A stretch of 64,000 nt of DNA from contig NZ_CP101322.1 of assembly GCF_024300625.1 (NCBI RefSeq), forward strand, positions 633,992-697,991. Reading direction: 5' to 3'. The notes under the pieces are model-generated. The model worked only from the letters and a program-made list of their open reading frames with translations. It was not told the origin of the DNA and searched no databases. The stretch comes from Halovivax gelatinilyticus. Lineage in GTDB: Archaea; Halobacteriota; Halobacteria; Halobacteriales; Natrialbaceae. A program made the translations under genes and the position numbers. Shown piece by piece: positions 24,470 to 32,432 of this stretch (position 1 is its first letter; each line of letters begins with the position of its first letter).

Positions 24470-24538
24470 ATGAGCGGTCGAAAATCGAGCGTAGTAAAGG
24501 GAGCGTCGGTCGACGATGTGACGGACGACCGCCGATAG
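24470..24538 (+). CDS. Possible 22-codon leader ORF before the HTH gene
   Basis: ATG at 24470 opens a 22-codon frame (MSGRKSSVVKGASVDDVTDD, then RR and a stop) that ends 11 nt before the ATG of the HTH gene. With a TATA box at 24435-24448 it would be the first start on the transcript. It may be a leader peptide, a remnant of a lost partner gene, or chance. Confidence 0.25.
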   Translation: MSGRKSSVVKGASVDDVTDDRR

Positions 24539-24549
24539 CGGTGACCATC

Positions 24550-25074
24550 ATGCCCGACGAACCCAACACCAACACGCCTGAAACCACCGATGGCGAGCAC
24601 ACTGACTCTACTGACAAAGCGATCGCCATGCACGATATCGAAGCGGAAGCGGGGTTCCTCGAGGACCACGATCCCAAGGACTTCCCTGCGGTGGTGCAAC
24701 TCACGTCCGAGCCCGAAGCGGTACACCGGCAGAACGCGGTAGACCGGATCGAGCGCTGGGAAGCTGGTGAGGAAGTCCCGCACGTCATCAACTTCCAGAA
24801 CCCGAGCGATCTTCGAGCGTTGCTCACCGATCGGCGAATCGAACTCCTCCGGTCGATCATGGCCGAACGGCCCGACAGCATCCGCCAGTTGGCCGAGCGG
24901 GTAGGGCGCGACGTCAAGTCGATCCACGACGACCTGCAACTACTCGCGGAGTACGACATCGTCCACTTCGAACAGGCCGGGCGGGCAAAGCGGCCGTTCG
25001 TGCCTTACGAAACGATCGAGGTCTCCCTCGAGATTTCGACGCCTCGGCCCGCTGATAGCGAGTCGTTAGTCTGA
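24550..25074 (+). CDS. HTH regulator of the antitoxin-associated HVO_A0114-like type
   Basis: A 174-residue protein. The first 70 residues are acidic; the C-terminal half is a winged helix: NPSDLRALLTDRRIELLRSI, then RDVKSIHDDLQLLAEYDIVH and AKRPFVPYETIEVSLEI. I recognise this ending from haloarchaeal HTH proteins (HVO_A0114-like) that usually follow a DUF6516/TumE-type toxin gene. Here no such gene precedes it; the upstream DNA holds only the proposed structured RNA and a 22-codon frame. ATG 24550 is preferred over GTG 24541. It is probably a repressor of its own locus. Confidence 0.72.
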   Translation: MPDEPNTNTPETTDGEHTDSTDKAIAMHDIEAEAGFLEDHDPKDFPAVVQLTSEPEAVHRQNAVDRIERWEAGEEVPHVINFQNPSDLRALLTDRRIELLRSIMAERPDSIRQLAERVGRDVKSIHDDLQLLAEYDIVHFEQAGRAKRPFVPYETIEVSLEISTPRPADSESLV

Positions 25075-25156
25075 ACGAACTTGAATACGCCGACGGTTTG
25101 CGAATAGATAGAGTTTTAAAATAGTCATCGTATTGAAGGAATATAGGTGCTGGTGC

Positions 25157-25552
25157 GTGAGGAAAAGAGAGTACATCGTACCAATCCGCCTCCCGTATAC
25201 GCGAATACGGTCGGTCATCGAAATTGAAAACGGTGCAGTCCTCTCGTTTGTCGTCCAGTTGGAGTACAATGTTGCACACAGCCCCAGTACACTTGAACGC
25301 TGGAACGGAGTTGCCAGATTCGATCATAATCCGAAATCAGCAGAGGGCCACGACATTCGTACAGAGGGTCTACACATGGATATTGCAAATCCGAACGGAC
25401 CAGATCAGCGTGCGTGGGGGTTCCCGGACGTCCCGGTGAACCGGGCGGTCGATTTCTGTGAACAGTACTTCCGAGCGAATCACGAACGGTTGACCAAACA
25501 GTTCTGCAAACAATGGGGGTTCGAACGGTGGAATCTACCTAATCGTCGGTGA
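25157..25552 (+). CDS. Conserved haloarchaeal protein (DUF7718-like)
   Basis: A protein of about 131 residues with KREYIVPIRLPYTRIRSVIE, then VARFDHN, EGLHMDI and NRAVDFCEQYFRANHERLTK. I recall this pattern (RFDHN ... H-D-I ... EGLHMD) from a haloarchaeal family of unknown function, with moderate certainty on the DUF7718 name. Conserved Asp and His residues would suit a metal-dependent enzyme, possibly a toxin nuclease, given the HTH gene 82 nt upstream. GTG 25157 is used because no ATG lies close before the conserved start. A/T-rich codons suggest transfer. Confidence 0.6.
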   Translation: MRKREYIVPIRLPYTRIRSVIEIENGAVLSFVVQLEYNVAHSPSTLERWNGVARFDHNPKSAEGHDIRTEGLHMDIANPNGPDQRAWGFPDVPVNRAVDFCEQYFRANHERLTKQFCKQWGFERWNLPNRR

Positions 25553-25709
25553 ATGGCGACTCTTCGTCATCGATCCGTTCCAACTCGAGGTCGGATAGTG
25601 CCGGTAACGGATACGCTCGTCGGTCTGCACGGAACGTACTCGCTGGGCGATCCGTCTCCGCTGCAAGGTGTTCAGGGGCACCGATCGAATCGTTCTCACG
25701 TAAACTCAT
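25539..25709 (-). CDS. Small acidic protein
   Basis: A 56-codon leftward frame from ATG 25709, beginning MSLRENDSIGAPEHLAAETD and ending ERIDDEESPFTDD. The composition is strongly acidic, as expected for a halophile protein, unlike the Arg/Ser-rich reading of the other strand. Its stop overlaps the end of the convergent DUF7718-like gene by 14 nt. There is no known domain. It could be an antitoxin-like peptide or an independent small gene. Confidence 0.5.
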   Translation of the reverse strand: MSLRENDSIGAPEHLAAETDRPASTFRADRRAYPLPALSDLELERIDDEESPFTDD

Positions 25710-26043
25710 AGTCACGTCGAAACCGTTCTTCTACGAGACTACTCCCCGTATCGACAAATAAGTTTCGACCACCACAGGTGCTAGAAGAAGCGGTTTGGAG
25801 AACTACTGGCCTACGAGCGTATCATCTCACTGTCGAACTCATTGGCGAGGCCTCCGGTAAAGGGGCCGCTAACCCGAACTATTCTCAGCAGTTCACCCTC
25901 AACACAGCGGACTACTGAAGCGTTCTTCTGCGATTTGAGCCGCTGGAATCGAAACGAGGACGCTAACTCATTGAGAACACCACACCTTCGATATAGGACG
26001 AATCGACCTCAATCTATATCTACATTCGGATCGAATCTCCCGC
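25710..26043. other. Intergenic stretch, 334 bp
   Basis: No convincing gene. One rightward frame from GTG near 25780 gives about 45 residues (VLEEAVWRTTGLRAYHLTVE, ending QQFTLNTADY) with an ordinary composition but no recognised domain; it may be a decayed gene end. AT-rich DNA at 25995-26030 (GATATAGG, CTATATCTAC) probably holds the promoter of the HTH gene at 26044. Confidence 0.35.
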
Positions 26044-26583
26044 ATGGACGATGCCGACCGCGACGGGAATTCGACCGTTCTCGAACGGCAGACGACGGGT
26101 GAAGATCGTGTCCGGATGGTCGCTCGCCAGTTGACCGAACCCAGAACGGCGAACTGGGTCGCATCCGAAGCCGGCTGGTCGCACGAACCCACCAGGCGCG
26201 TCCTCGAACGACTCGTCGACGTCGGCACGCTCCGACGCGACGATACCGGCTCGAACGTCACGTACGTGACGGACTACCGCCAGCAGGCGATCACGGAAGC
26301 GACGAGATTGCGAGACGGTGATCGAAGCGTTGAGGAGCTAACAGAGCGCCTCGCGGAGTTCTCCGACCGAATCGACGAGTGGAAATCCGAGTTCGACGTC
26401 GAGTCACCGAACGAGCTTCGAGCCACAGTCGGTGACGCACGCCCCGAGAAAGAGCGCTCGAGACGGCGCGAAGTCGCTCGCGAGTGGGATGTGTTACGGC
26501 GACGCATCGAGATCGCTCGATTCGCCATCCGAGAGTGGGACTTTCTGGCACCCGCAACGAACTGCGCCAGCGCGGACCGCTGA
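26044..26583 (+). CDS. HTH regulator of module A (DUF7342-like)
   Basis: A 179-residue protein with a winged helix at about residues 20-80 (RVRMVARQLTEPRTANWVAS, then HEPTRRVLERLVDVGTL), a conserved linker YVTDYRQQAITEATRL and a helical, coiled-coil-like C-terminus (VEELTERLAEFSDRIDEW). It is related to the HTH protein at 27542-28078: both have the wing, the Y-x-x-x-x-x-x-EA-x-R segment and a VEEL/IEEI helix. The next gene starts 3 nt after its stop. It is probably the DNA-binding, antitoxin-like half of a two-gene module. Confidence 0.7.
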   Translation: MDDADRDGNSTVLERQTTGEDRVRMVARQLTEPRTANWVASEAGWSHEPTRRVLERLVDVGTLRRDDTGSNVTYVTDYRQQAITEATRLRDGDRSVEELTERLAEFSDRIDEWKSEFDVESPNELRATVGDARPEKERSRRREVAREWDVLRRRIEIARFAIREWDFLAPATNCASADR

Positions 26584-26586
26584 TCG

Positions 26587-27051
26587 ATGTCCGTTCCGCA
26601 CCCGGGCACGGATCCGAACGCTCACCTCTATACCCAGTTAAAGCGAGACGTCCTCGATCGAATACCGCACATCAAATCCGTCGAGTATCGTCCAGATCCG
26701 GTCGAAGCGACGTCTCTCTGTGGAGTGTTCGACCCGAATCGACTCGATCCGCCGACCGGACCGGACGACCCGGAGGTAACGATCGTCTGGGTTCGGTCGA
26801 CACCACACGATTGGTTCAGGGTCGATTACGTCGATCCGAACACCAACTTTCACGCCGGGTGGTACCAGGACGAAGATCACCCTGAGCTCGGTCCGACGCA
26901 TTTTCAGTGCACGCGCGAAACGGGCACGGAACGCCGAGCCGTTCGATTCGAACACGAGACGCCGTCACTGATTCTATGGGAAATCGTCGAAGCGCTGCTC
27001 GAGAACGTGATCCCTGACGCCCAACCCGATCGGGGGACCGACGCCACGTAA
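26587..27051 (+). CDS. Partner protein of module A, toxin-like candidate
   Basis: A 154-residue soluble protein: HLYTQLKRDVLDRIPHIKSV, EYRPDPVEATSL, then VTIVWVRSTPHDWFRVDY, GWYQDEDHPELGPTHFQ and a C-terminal helix LILWEIVEALLENVIP. It is distantly similar to the partner protein of module B (27095-27541): both have Y/F-x-PD, a beta strand ending in W, a hydrophobic-Y strand, W-x-x-D-x-HP and a final H-F. The His and Asp residues could form a nuclease site. It starts 3 nt after the HTH stop. Toxin function is inferred from layout only. Confidence 0.65.
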   Translation: MSVPHPGTDPNAHLYTQLKRDVLDRIPHIKSVEYRPDPVEATSLCGVFDPNRLDPPTGPDDPEVTIVWVRSTPHDWFRVDYVDPNTNFHAGWYQDEDHPELGPTHFQCTRETGTERRAVRFEHETPSLILWEIVEALLENVIPDAQPDRGTDAT

Positions 27052-27094
27052 CGAGAATCGGCGAACACAATCGTCCGTTATTTCTGCCCGTCAA

Positions 27095-27541
27095 CTACCC
27101 CCGCTCCTCCCAGCACCGTTCGATCCGTTCGTCGATAGCGGCGAGTACCGTCGACGCGACGTCTATCGGGTGTATCGACTGACAGGCCAGATCACGAACT
27201 TCGTCCGCGTTCGGCGGTCGATGGAAGTGCAGACGCGAATTGTGTGCGTTCGGGTGGCGATCCCAGCGACACTCCCACCGTTCGTCCGTCCTCGTCTCCA
27301 GGTAGTGAAACGAAAAATCACCGCTCTCGAACCACCGTACGTCAATGCGGGCACGCGACACCGCGGGCGGATACCGATCGGTATCGACCTGCGCTCTGAG
27401 AAGTCGTGGCTCGTAGCTGTCGGGTTCGAACGCGGTCGTCGTGATCGCCGGCTCCGTCGAGAAGAACCGCTCGAGCAGTCGAAGCCTCTGCCGATCCGGC
27501 GGTCCAGTCGAATTCGGCCGCTCGTTCGCTGGAGGCGCCAT
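27095..27541 (-). CDS. Partner protein of module B, toxin-like candidate
   Basis: A 148-residue soluble protein: RLRLLERFFSTEPAI, TAFEPDSYEPRLLRAQVDT, ARIDVRWFESGDFSFHYLE, WECRWDRHPNAHNSRLHFH and a helix VASTVLAAIDERIERCW. The region W-x-x-R-W-D-R-H-P and H-x-H is the most conserved-looking part. Its ATG follows the TAA of the upstream HTH gene with no gap. It is distantly homologous to the product of 26587-27051, and the two genes converge with 43 bp between stops. Confidence 0.65.
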   Translation of the reverse strand: MAPPANERPNSTGPPDRQRLRLLERFFSTEPAITTTAFEPDSYEPRLLRAQVDTDRYPPAVSRARIDVRWFESGDFSFHYLETRTDERWECRWDRHPNAHNSRLHFHRPPNADEVRDLACQSIHPIDVASTVLAAIDERIERCWEERG

Positions 27542-28078
27542 TTACGCCGGAATGAGGTGGCCGTCGTTCTGTGCAAGTTGACGGGCGAGTTCGTAAAGTC
27601 GAACGTCTCGAACGACCGACTGCCACTCGCTCACCGCTTCCATCCGTTCGTGGATCGCGTCGTGGTCACCACGTTCGAACACCGAGACAGAATCGGGGTC
27701 GGCGGTTCCGAATCGATCTTCGTACATCGACCGGCGGCGTTCGAGTCCCGCGACGCGCTCGATGATCTCCTCGATCGTGAGATCGCGGGCGATCCGACTC
27801 GCTTCCTGCCACTCCAGGTAGCCGTCGTTACGCTCGTATCGGGCGGGCCGACCGCTCGGATCGGCCCGAGCGATTCCCATCACTACGAGACGGTCCAGGT
27901 GTTTCTTGGCCGCGTTCGGGGAACAGGTGGCGATCTCCGCGATCTCCGCGTAGGCCGTCGGTTCGGTGATCCCCAGGACGGTGTCGTAGACGCGATCGAA
28001 CGTGTCGGTATCGTCGCTCCACCGTCGGCGCACCTCGTCGATAGCCTCGTCCGACGGGAGCGGGTCGAAATCGGTCAT
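27542..28078 (-). CDS. HTH regulator of module B (DUF7342-like)
   Basis: A 178-residue protein with a winged helix at about residues 35-95 (AYAEIAEIATCSPNAAKKHL, DRLVVMGIARADPSGRPARY), then NDGYLEWQEASRIARDLTIE and a long helical C-terminus. It is related to 26044-26583. It is directly joined to its partner gene (stop TAA followed at once by ATG). The spacing and order (HTH first) match toxin-antitoxin operons in which the regulator is the antitoxin. Confidence 0.7.
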   Translation of the reverse strand: MTDFDPLPSDEAIDEVRRRWSDDTDTFDRVYDTVLGITEPTAYAEIAEIATCSPNAAKKHLDRLVVMGIARADPSGRPARYERNDGYLEWQEASRIARDLTIEEIIERVAGLERRRSMYEDRFGTADPDSVSVFERGDHDAIHERMEAVSEWQSVVRDVRLYELARQLAQNDGHLIPA

Positions 28079-28406
28079 GGTCGTACCTACGACCCAACCC
28101 GCAATATGTCTTTGTTACTCGCACATATTTGAGTTTCTGGTGTGCGTGCCCGGGACCCAATACGACACCGCCTCCGATCCACTGACGCGTCACGACCGTG
28201 GCCGCGTGCAAAACCGACTAGTTCCCACACGAAAGCTCAATCCACCCACACGGTGGCCCCCGATGAAGGGGATCTCACCTCCAGTATCGACGCCTCATGA
28301 GATCGTCGCGTACGCGCGCGGTGAGAGTTCACCAGATAGCATAATTCACCGGATAGCATCAAGCACCGTCCGCGCGTAGCGCTACGCACCGACTCCGGTG
28401 AGCGCC
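28079..28406. promoter_or_regulatory. Upstream region with tandem repeat and palindrome
   Basis: No gene is supported. It contains a 17-bp tandem repeat, TTCACC(A/G)GATAGCAT, at 28328 and 28345, followed by the perfect 14-bp palindrome GCGTAGCGCTACGC at 28374-28387, 20 bp before the methyltransferase start. These look like binding sites. The left end (28085-28135) is AT-rich and probably holds the promoter of module B. Confidence 0.4.
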
Positions 28407-29252
28407 ATGGAATCCGAACGAGCCATCATCGATAACTACGCCCGACCCAACCTGGACGAGACGATCCTCACCGCCCTCGAACGCGCTGGAACCGACCCCG
28501 CGTCCCTCACGCGCGACGACGTCACCGCCGTCGACGAGTTCCACATCAAAGGGCGCGAGGCGACGAGAGAACTCGCGGAGCTGGCCGAGTTTTCCGCCGG
28601 TTCAACCGTGCTAGACGTCGGGAGTGGCGTCGGCGGCCCGGCCCGGACGCTCGCGGCCGAGTTCGACTGTCGCGTGACGGGGATCGACCTCGTCGACGAG
28701 TACTGCCGGACCGCGACCGCACTCACAGAACGGGTCGGCCTCGACGATCGGGTGACGTTTCGGCGGGCGAACGCGCTCGACCTGCCGTTCGACGACGAGC
28801 GGTTCGACGGCGTCTGGCTGCAACACGTCGCGCCGAACGTCGAGAATACGAGTCGACTGTTCGCCGAACTCCACCGAGTCCTCCGGCCCGGCGGTCGGCT
28901 GGCGCTCCACGAGATCTACGCGGGGTCCGGCGGATCGCCCCACGTCCCGGTGCCGTGGGCGTCTGACCCGTCGATCAGTCACCTCCGCCCCGTCGACGAA
29001 CTCTCGGAATCGCTGGTCGATGCAGGATTTGAAGAGATCGTCTGGCGGGACGTGACCGACGAGTCGCTCGCGTGGTTCAGAGTGAAAGTGGAGAAGATGA
29101 GCGAGCGACCGGCAGACGCGCCGACACCGGTCGGACTCACCCCCCTCATGGGTCCGGACACCGCCGAGAAGATGCGAAACGTCGTTCGCAACTTGGAAGA
29201 AGAGCGCATCGGCGTCTGCCAGGCGGTGATGGCGGCGTCACCACGGCGGTGA
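28407..29252 (+). CDS. SAM-dependent methyltransferase, class I
   Basis: A 281-residue methyltransferase. The SAM-binding motif I reads VLDVGSGVGGPARTLA (about residues 68-83), with motif II VTGIDLVDEYC, DLPFDDERFDGVWLQH, and motif IV/V RVLRPGGRLALHEIY. The GSGVGGPAR form and an N-terminal helical cap resemble sterol/tocopherol and glycine/sarcosine-type small-molecule methyltransferases rather than RNA enzymes. The C-terminal extension (MSERPADAPTPVGLTPLMG) may bind substrate. The substrate is unknown. ATG 28407 is preferred over GTG 28398. Confidence 0.82.
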   Translation: MESERAIIDNYARPNLDETILTALERAGTDPASLTRDDVTAVDEFHIKGREATRELAELAEFSAGSTVLDVGSGVGGPARTLAAEFDCRVTGIDLVDEYCRTATALTERVGLDDRVTFRRANALDLPFDDERFDGVWLQHVAPNVENTSRLFAELHRVLRPGGRLALHEIYAGSGGSPHVPVPWASDPSISHLRPVDELSESLVDAGFEEIVWRDVTDESLAWFRVKVEKMSERPADAPTPVGLTPLMGPDTAEKMRNVVRNLEEERIGVCQAVMAASPRR

Positions 29253-29348
29253 GCCGGGAGTACCGGTTGGAGTCCACTTCCCGGTATCGCAGGCCGTTCG
29301 GCCCGCCGATAGACTGAACGTTAATACCCGGGAGTCCTACACCTAGGT

Positions 29349-31847
29349 GTGAACGACGGGACGACGCGACGCGCGATACTGGCGACCGTACTCGGCGCCG
29401 GAGCGGTTGGGCTCGCGGCTTCGGACGCCAGACGGCTGCTAAACCAGTTCGCGCCGCTCTCGGGGAGCGTCTGGACGGCCGCCGATCGCGAGCCAGAGGA
29501 GGCCGTCGAGAGCCCCTACGGCGAGGCGACGGTCCACCGCGACGAGTGGGCGATTCCGCACGTCGAGGCCGACGACGAGGCGGCGGCGTACTTCGCCGTC
29601 GGCTACGTCCACGGGATCGACCGACTCTTCCAGCTCGACATCCAGCGCCGCCAGATGCGCGGCCAACTCGCCGAGATCGTCGGCCCCGAGATGGTCGACG
29701 ACGACGCGTTCCACGTCAGGATGGACTTCGCCGGCGCGGCCGAGGTCACCTGGAACGCGCTCTCCGAGACTGATCACGCCGCGCTCGTCGAGGCCTACGC
29801 CGACGGCGTGAACGCGGCGATCGAGGACGAGCCCCTCCCGGTCGAGTTCGACCTCCTCGGGTACGAACCAGCCGAGTGGACGCCCGTCGACACGATGCTC
29901 ATGCAAAAGCAGATCTCCTGGGGCCTGACGGGCAACTTCGGCGAGCTTCGCCGCGAGCGCGTCGCCGACGCCCTCGGATCCGAGGTGACGGACGAACTCT
30001 TCCCGCCCGACCTCGACCACGACGTCCCGATCCTCCGACCCGGTGACGATCGCCTGGGGACCGTCGGCGGGGCGGACATCGACGATGAAGGCACGCCGAC
30101 GACCAGTCGCGTTCAGCCGAGATCAGTCCGTGACCGGCCGGCGAACGGACGCGGGCAACCGACCAGCGCGCGCGACGACGCCATCGCCGGAGGCGACGAC
30201 GCCGGCGAGGCGGCCACGACCGATTTCCTCGCGTGGCTCTCCCGGTTCGAATCGCCCGCCGGCGTTGGCTCGAACAGCTGGGTCGTCGCCGGCGAGCACA
30301 CCGAGAGCGGCCGACCGCTCGTCGCCAACGACCCGCACCTCCTGTTGATGACGCCGCCGGTGTGGTACGAACAGCACGTGAAGACCCCCGAGCGAGACGT
30401 CCGCGGGGTGACCTTCCCCGGCGTGCCGTTCGTCGTCATCGGCTACAACGATCGGGGCGCCTGGGGATTCACGAACGTCGGGGCGGACGTGCTCGATTGC
30501 TATCGCTACGAGATCGACGACGAGCGCCAGCAGTACTACTACGACGACGAGTGGCGCGACTTCGACCTCGAAGAGCGAGAGATCGCCGTCGCCGACGCAG
30601 ATGACGAGACGATCAGGGTCAGAAAGACCGTCCACGGGCCGTTGATCGAACGCGAGGGCGAACACGTCGGCGTCGCCTGGACCGGCCTCTCGGCGACGCG
30701 AACCTCGCGGGCCATCGACGATCTCGGTCGGAGCGAGGGAGTAGACGACGCGCTCACCGCGATCGAGCGGTTCGACGAGCCGACGCAGAACTTCGTCTAC
30801 GCGGACGCGGACGGCCGGACCGCCTACTACGTGACCGGACAGATCCCGGTCCGAACCGAAGACGGCGAGCCGGTCCGGGGCGACCGCGTCTTCGACGGGT
30901 CGGCCGGCGAAGCCGAGTGGGAAGGCTACGAGCCCTACGGCGAGAGTTCCTGGGACGGGTTCGTCCCATTCGACGAGAAGCCACACGCGATCGATCCGGC
31001 CGTCCTGGCCACGGCGAATCAGCGCGTCGCCGACGAGCCCGACCACTACCTCGGGACGGCCTACGCGGCCCCCTACCGCGGCGAGCGGATATACGACCGA
31101 CTCGACGCGCTCACGGGCGACGGCGAGACGGGCGTCGACGATCACGCCGCGCTCCAGACAGATCGGGTCGACCCGCGCGCCCTCCAGCTGATTCCCGAAC
31201 TGTCGGCGGCGGTCTCGCGAGAGGCGACCGATCACGATCGACTCGTCGATGCCGCCTCGACGCTCGCCACGTGGGACGGCGAGATGGCTCCCGACTCCGA
31301 AGCCGCGCTGCTGTTCGCCCGGTGGTTCGAACACTTCAGAGCGGGCGTCTGCGAGCCCCACTTCGACGACGCCGGTCTCGACGAGTCGTACTACCCGAAC
31401 GACTGGGTGATCGCCACCCTTCCCGCAACGAGCGGATTCTTCGACGAGGCGACGCGATCGGAGACGATGATCAGCGCCCTCGAATCGACGCTCATCGAAC
31501 GCGAGAACGAGGAGTGGGAGACCTTCGGCGACTACCAGACGACCGCGCCGATCGAACACCCGTTCGGAACCGAGGCGTCGTTTCTGAACTACGACGAACG
31601 ACCGATCGGCGGTTCCCGGGCGACGGTGAACAACTACCGGCGCGAATCGGCGATCGGCGCGAGCGTTCGACTGGTGGCCGAACCCGGCGGGGACGTTCGG
31701 ACGATCCTCCCCGGCGGTAACTCCGGCGAGTACTTCTCCGATCACTACGACGACCAGTTCGAAACGTGGGTCGACGGGGGCTACCGGGAGGCGCCGCTCG
31801 AGATCGAAGGCGAGCGAGTCGTCACATTCGAGGAGGGATCGCGATGA
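29349..31847 (+). CDS. Penicillin acylase family amidohydrolase
   Basis: An 832-residue N-terminal nucleophile hydrolase of the penicillin amidase (peptidase S45) family. A Tat-like leader (TTRRAILATVLGAGAVGLAA) points to export. The A-chain part spans about 40-300; a low-complexity spacer (about 245-290) precedes the autocleavage site Gly307-Ser308 in GVGSNSWVVAG, where Ser308 becomes the N-terminal nucleophile of the B chain. Family members split amide bonds of acylated compounds such as penicillins, acyl-homoserine lactones or acyl amino acids; the natural substrate is not predictable. It starts with GTG and overlaps the next gene by ATGA. Confidence 0.88.
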   Translation: MNDGTTRRAILATVLGAGAVGLAASDARRLLNQFAPLSGSVWTAADREPEEAVESPYGEATVHRDEWAIPHVEADDEAAAYFAVGYVHGIDRLFQLDIQRRQMRGQLAEIVGPEMVDDDAFHVRMDFAGAAEVTWNALSETDHAALVEAYADGVNAAIEDEPLPVEFDLLGYEPAEWTPVDTMLMQKQISWGLTGNFGELRRERVADALGSEVTDELFPPDLDHDVPILRPGDDRLGTVGGADIDDEGTPTTSRVQPRSVRDRPANGRGQPTSARDDAIAGGDDAGEAATTDFLAWLSRFESPAGVGSNSWVVAGEHTESGRPLVANDPHLLLMTPPVWYEQHVKTPERDVRGVTFPGVPFVVIGYNDRGAWGFTNVGADVLDCYRYEIDDERQQYYYDDEWRDFDLEEREIAVADADDETIRVRKTVHGPLIEREGEHVGVAWTGLSATRTSRAIDDLGRSEGVDDALTAIERFDEPTQNFVYADADGRTAYYVTGQIPVRTEDGEPVRGDRVFDGSAGEAEWEGYEPYGESSWDGFVPFDEKPHAIDPAVLATANQRVADEPDHYLGTAYAAPYRGERIYDRLDALTGDGETGVDDHAALQTDRVDPRALQLIPELSAAVSREATDHDRLVDAASTLATWDGEMAPDSEAALLFARWFEHFRAGVCEPHFDDAGLDESYYPNDWVIATLPATSGFFDEATRSETMISALESTLIERENEEWETFGDYQTTAPIEHPFGTEASFLNYDERPIGGSRATVNNYRRESAIGASVRLVAEPGGDVRTILPGGNSGEYFSDHYDDQFETWVDGGYREAPLEIEGERVVTFEEGSR

Positions 31848-32374
31848 CCGCAGACGAGGAATCTGACGAGTCGATTGAGGACGCCATACCGACCGACGAC
31901 GGGGACGAGGACGACGTCCCGGCTGGCGACAATTTCGCCGCCGTCGGCGACGCCCGTGAACCGGACAGCGAGCCGTCGGCGCGAACCGAGCCGTCGGACG
32001 ACGAGCGCTCGGTTCGATCCGATCCATCGGACGGACCGATCCGACCGTCGGAGCTGCTGGTACGGGCCCGGACGCACCCGCGAGACCACTGGGTGGCGCT
32101 GGTCGGGGCGGTGCTCGTCGGCCTGGTCCTGTCCTGGCTCCACTGGATCGGTCTCATCCTCGGCGGCGCGCTCGTCGGGTTCGTCTCGCCGTCGCTCCGA
32201 CGGGCGGTCGTCGCCGGACTCGGATTCGGCGGGCTGGTTCTGATCGTCTTCGCCGCCAGCCTCGGCCTTCGTCCCGCGATGGCCGCGTTCGCGATGACGC
32301 CCGCGACGTACGTGACCGTCGGTGCCGCGCTCGGGCTCCCGACGTTCGGCGCGCTGGTCCGCGGGCTCTACTGA
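31844..32374 (+). CDS. Membrane protein with acidic cytoplasmic N-terminus
   Basis: A 176-residue protein. Residues 1-75 are very acidic and disordered; then come three to four hydrophobic segments (HWVALVGAVLVGLVLSWLHW, LILGGALVGFVSP, AVVAGLGFGGLVLIVFAASL, and one near the end). Its start overlaps the stop of the acylase gene (ATGA), so production is tied to it. The function is unknown. Confidence 0.72.
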   Translation: MTADEESDESIEDAIPTDDGDEDDVPAGDNFAAVGDAREPDSEPSARTEPSDDERSVRSDPSDGPIRPSELLVRARTHPRDHWVALVGAVLVGLVLSWLHWIGLILGGALVGFVSPSLRRAVVAGLGFGGLVLIVFAASLGLRPAMAAFAMTPATYVTVGAALGLPTFGALVRGLY

Positions 32375-32432
32375 ACGCCGGCCGACGGTCGCCGGGCGAA
32401 GAAGGAGTCCGACGGCCGTCGAACGGGAGGCT

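Noticed and set aside
23871-24959. 362-codon leftward frame spanning a small gene and the HTH gene
   Set aside because: It crosses the structured intergenic DNA and reads antisense through the HTH gene; Ser/Arg-rich shadow.
25549-25761. 70-codon rightward frame after the DUF7718-like gene
   Set aside because: Ser/Arg-rich and basic, unlike halophile proteins; the opposite strand encodes an acidic 56-residue protein with better composition.
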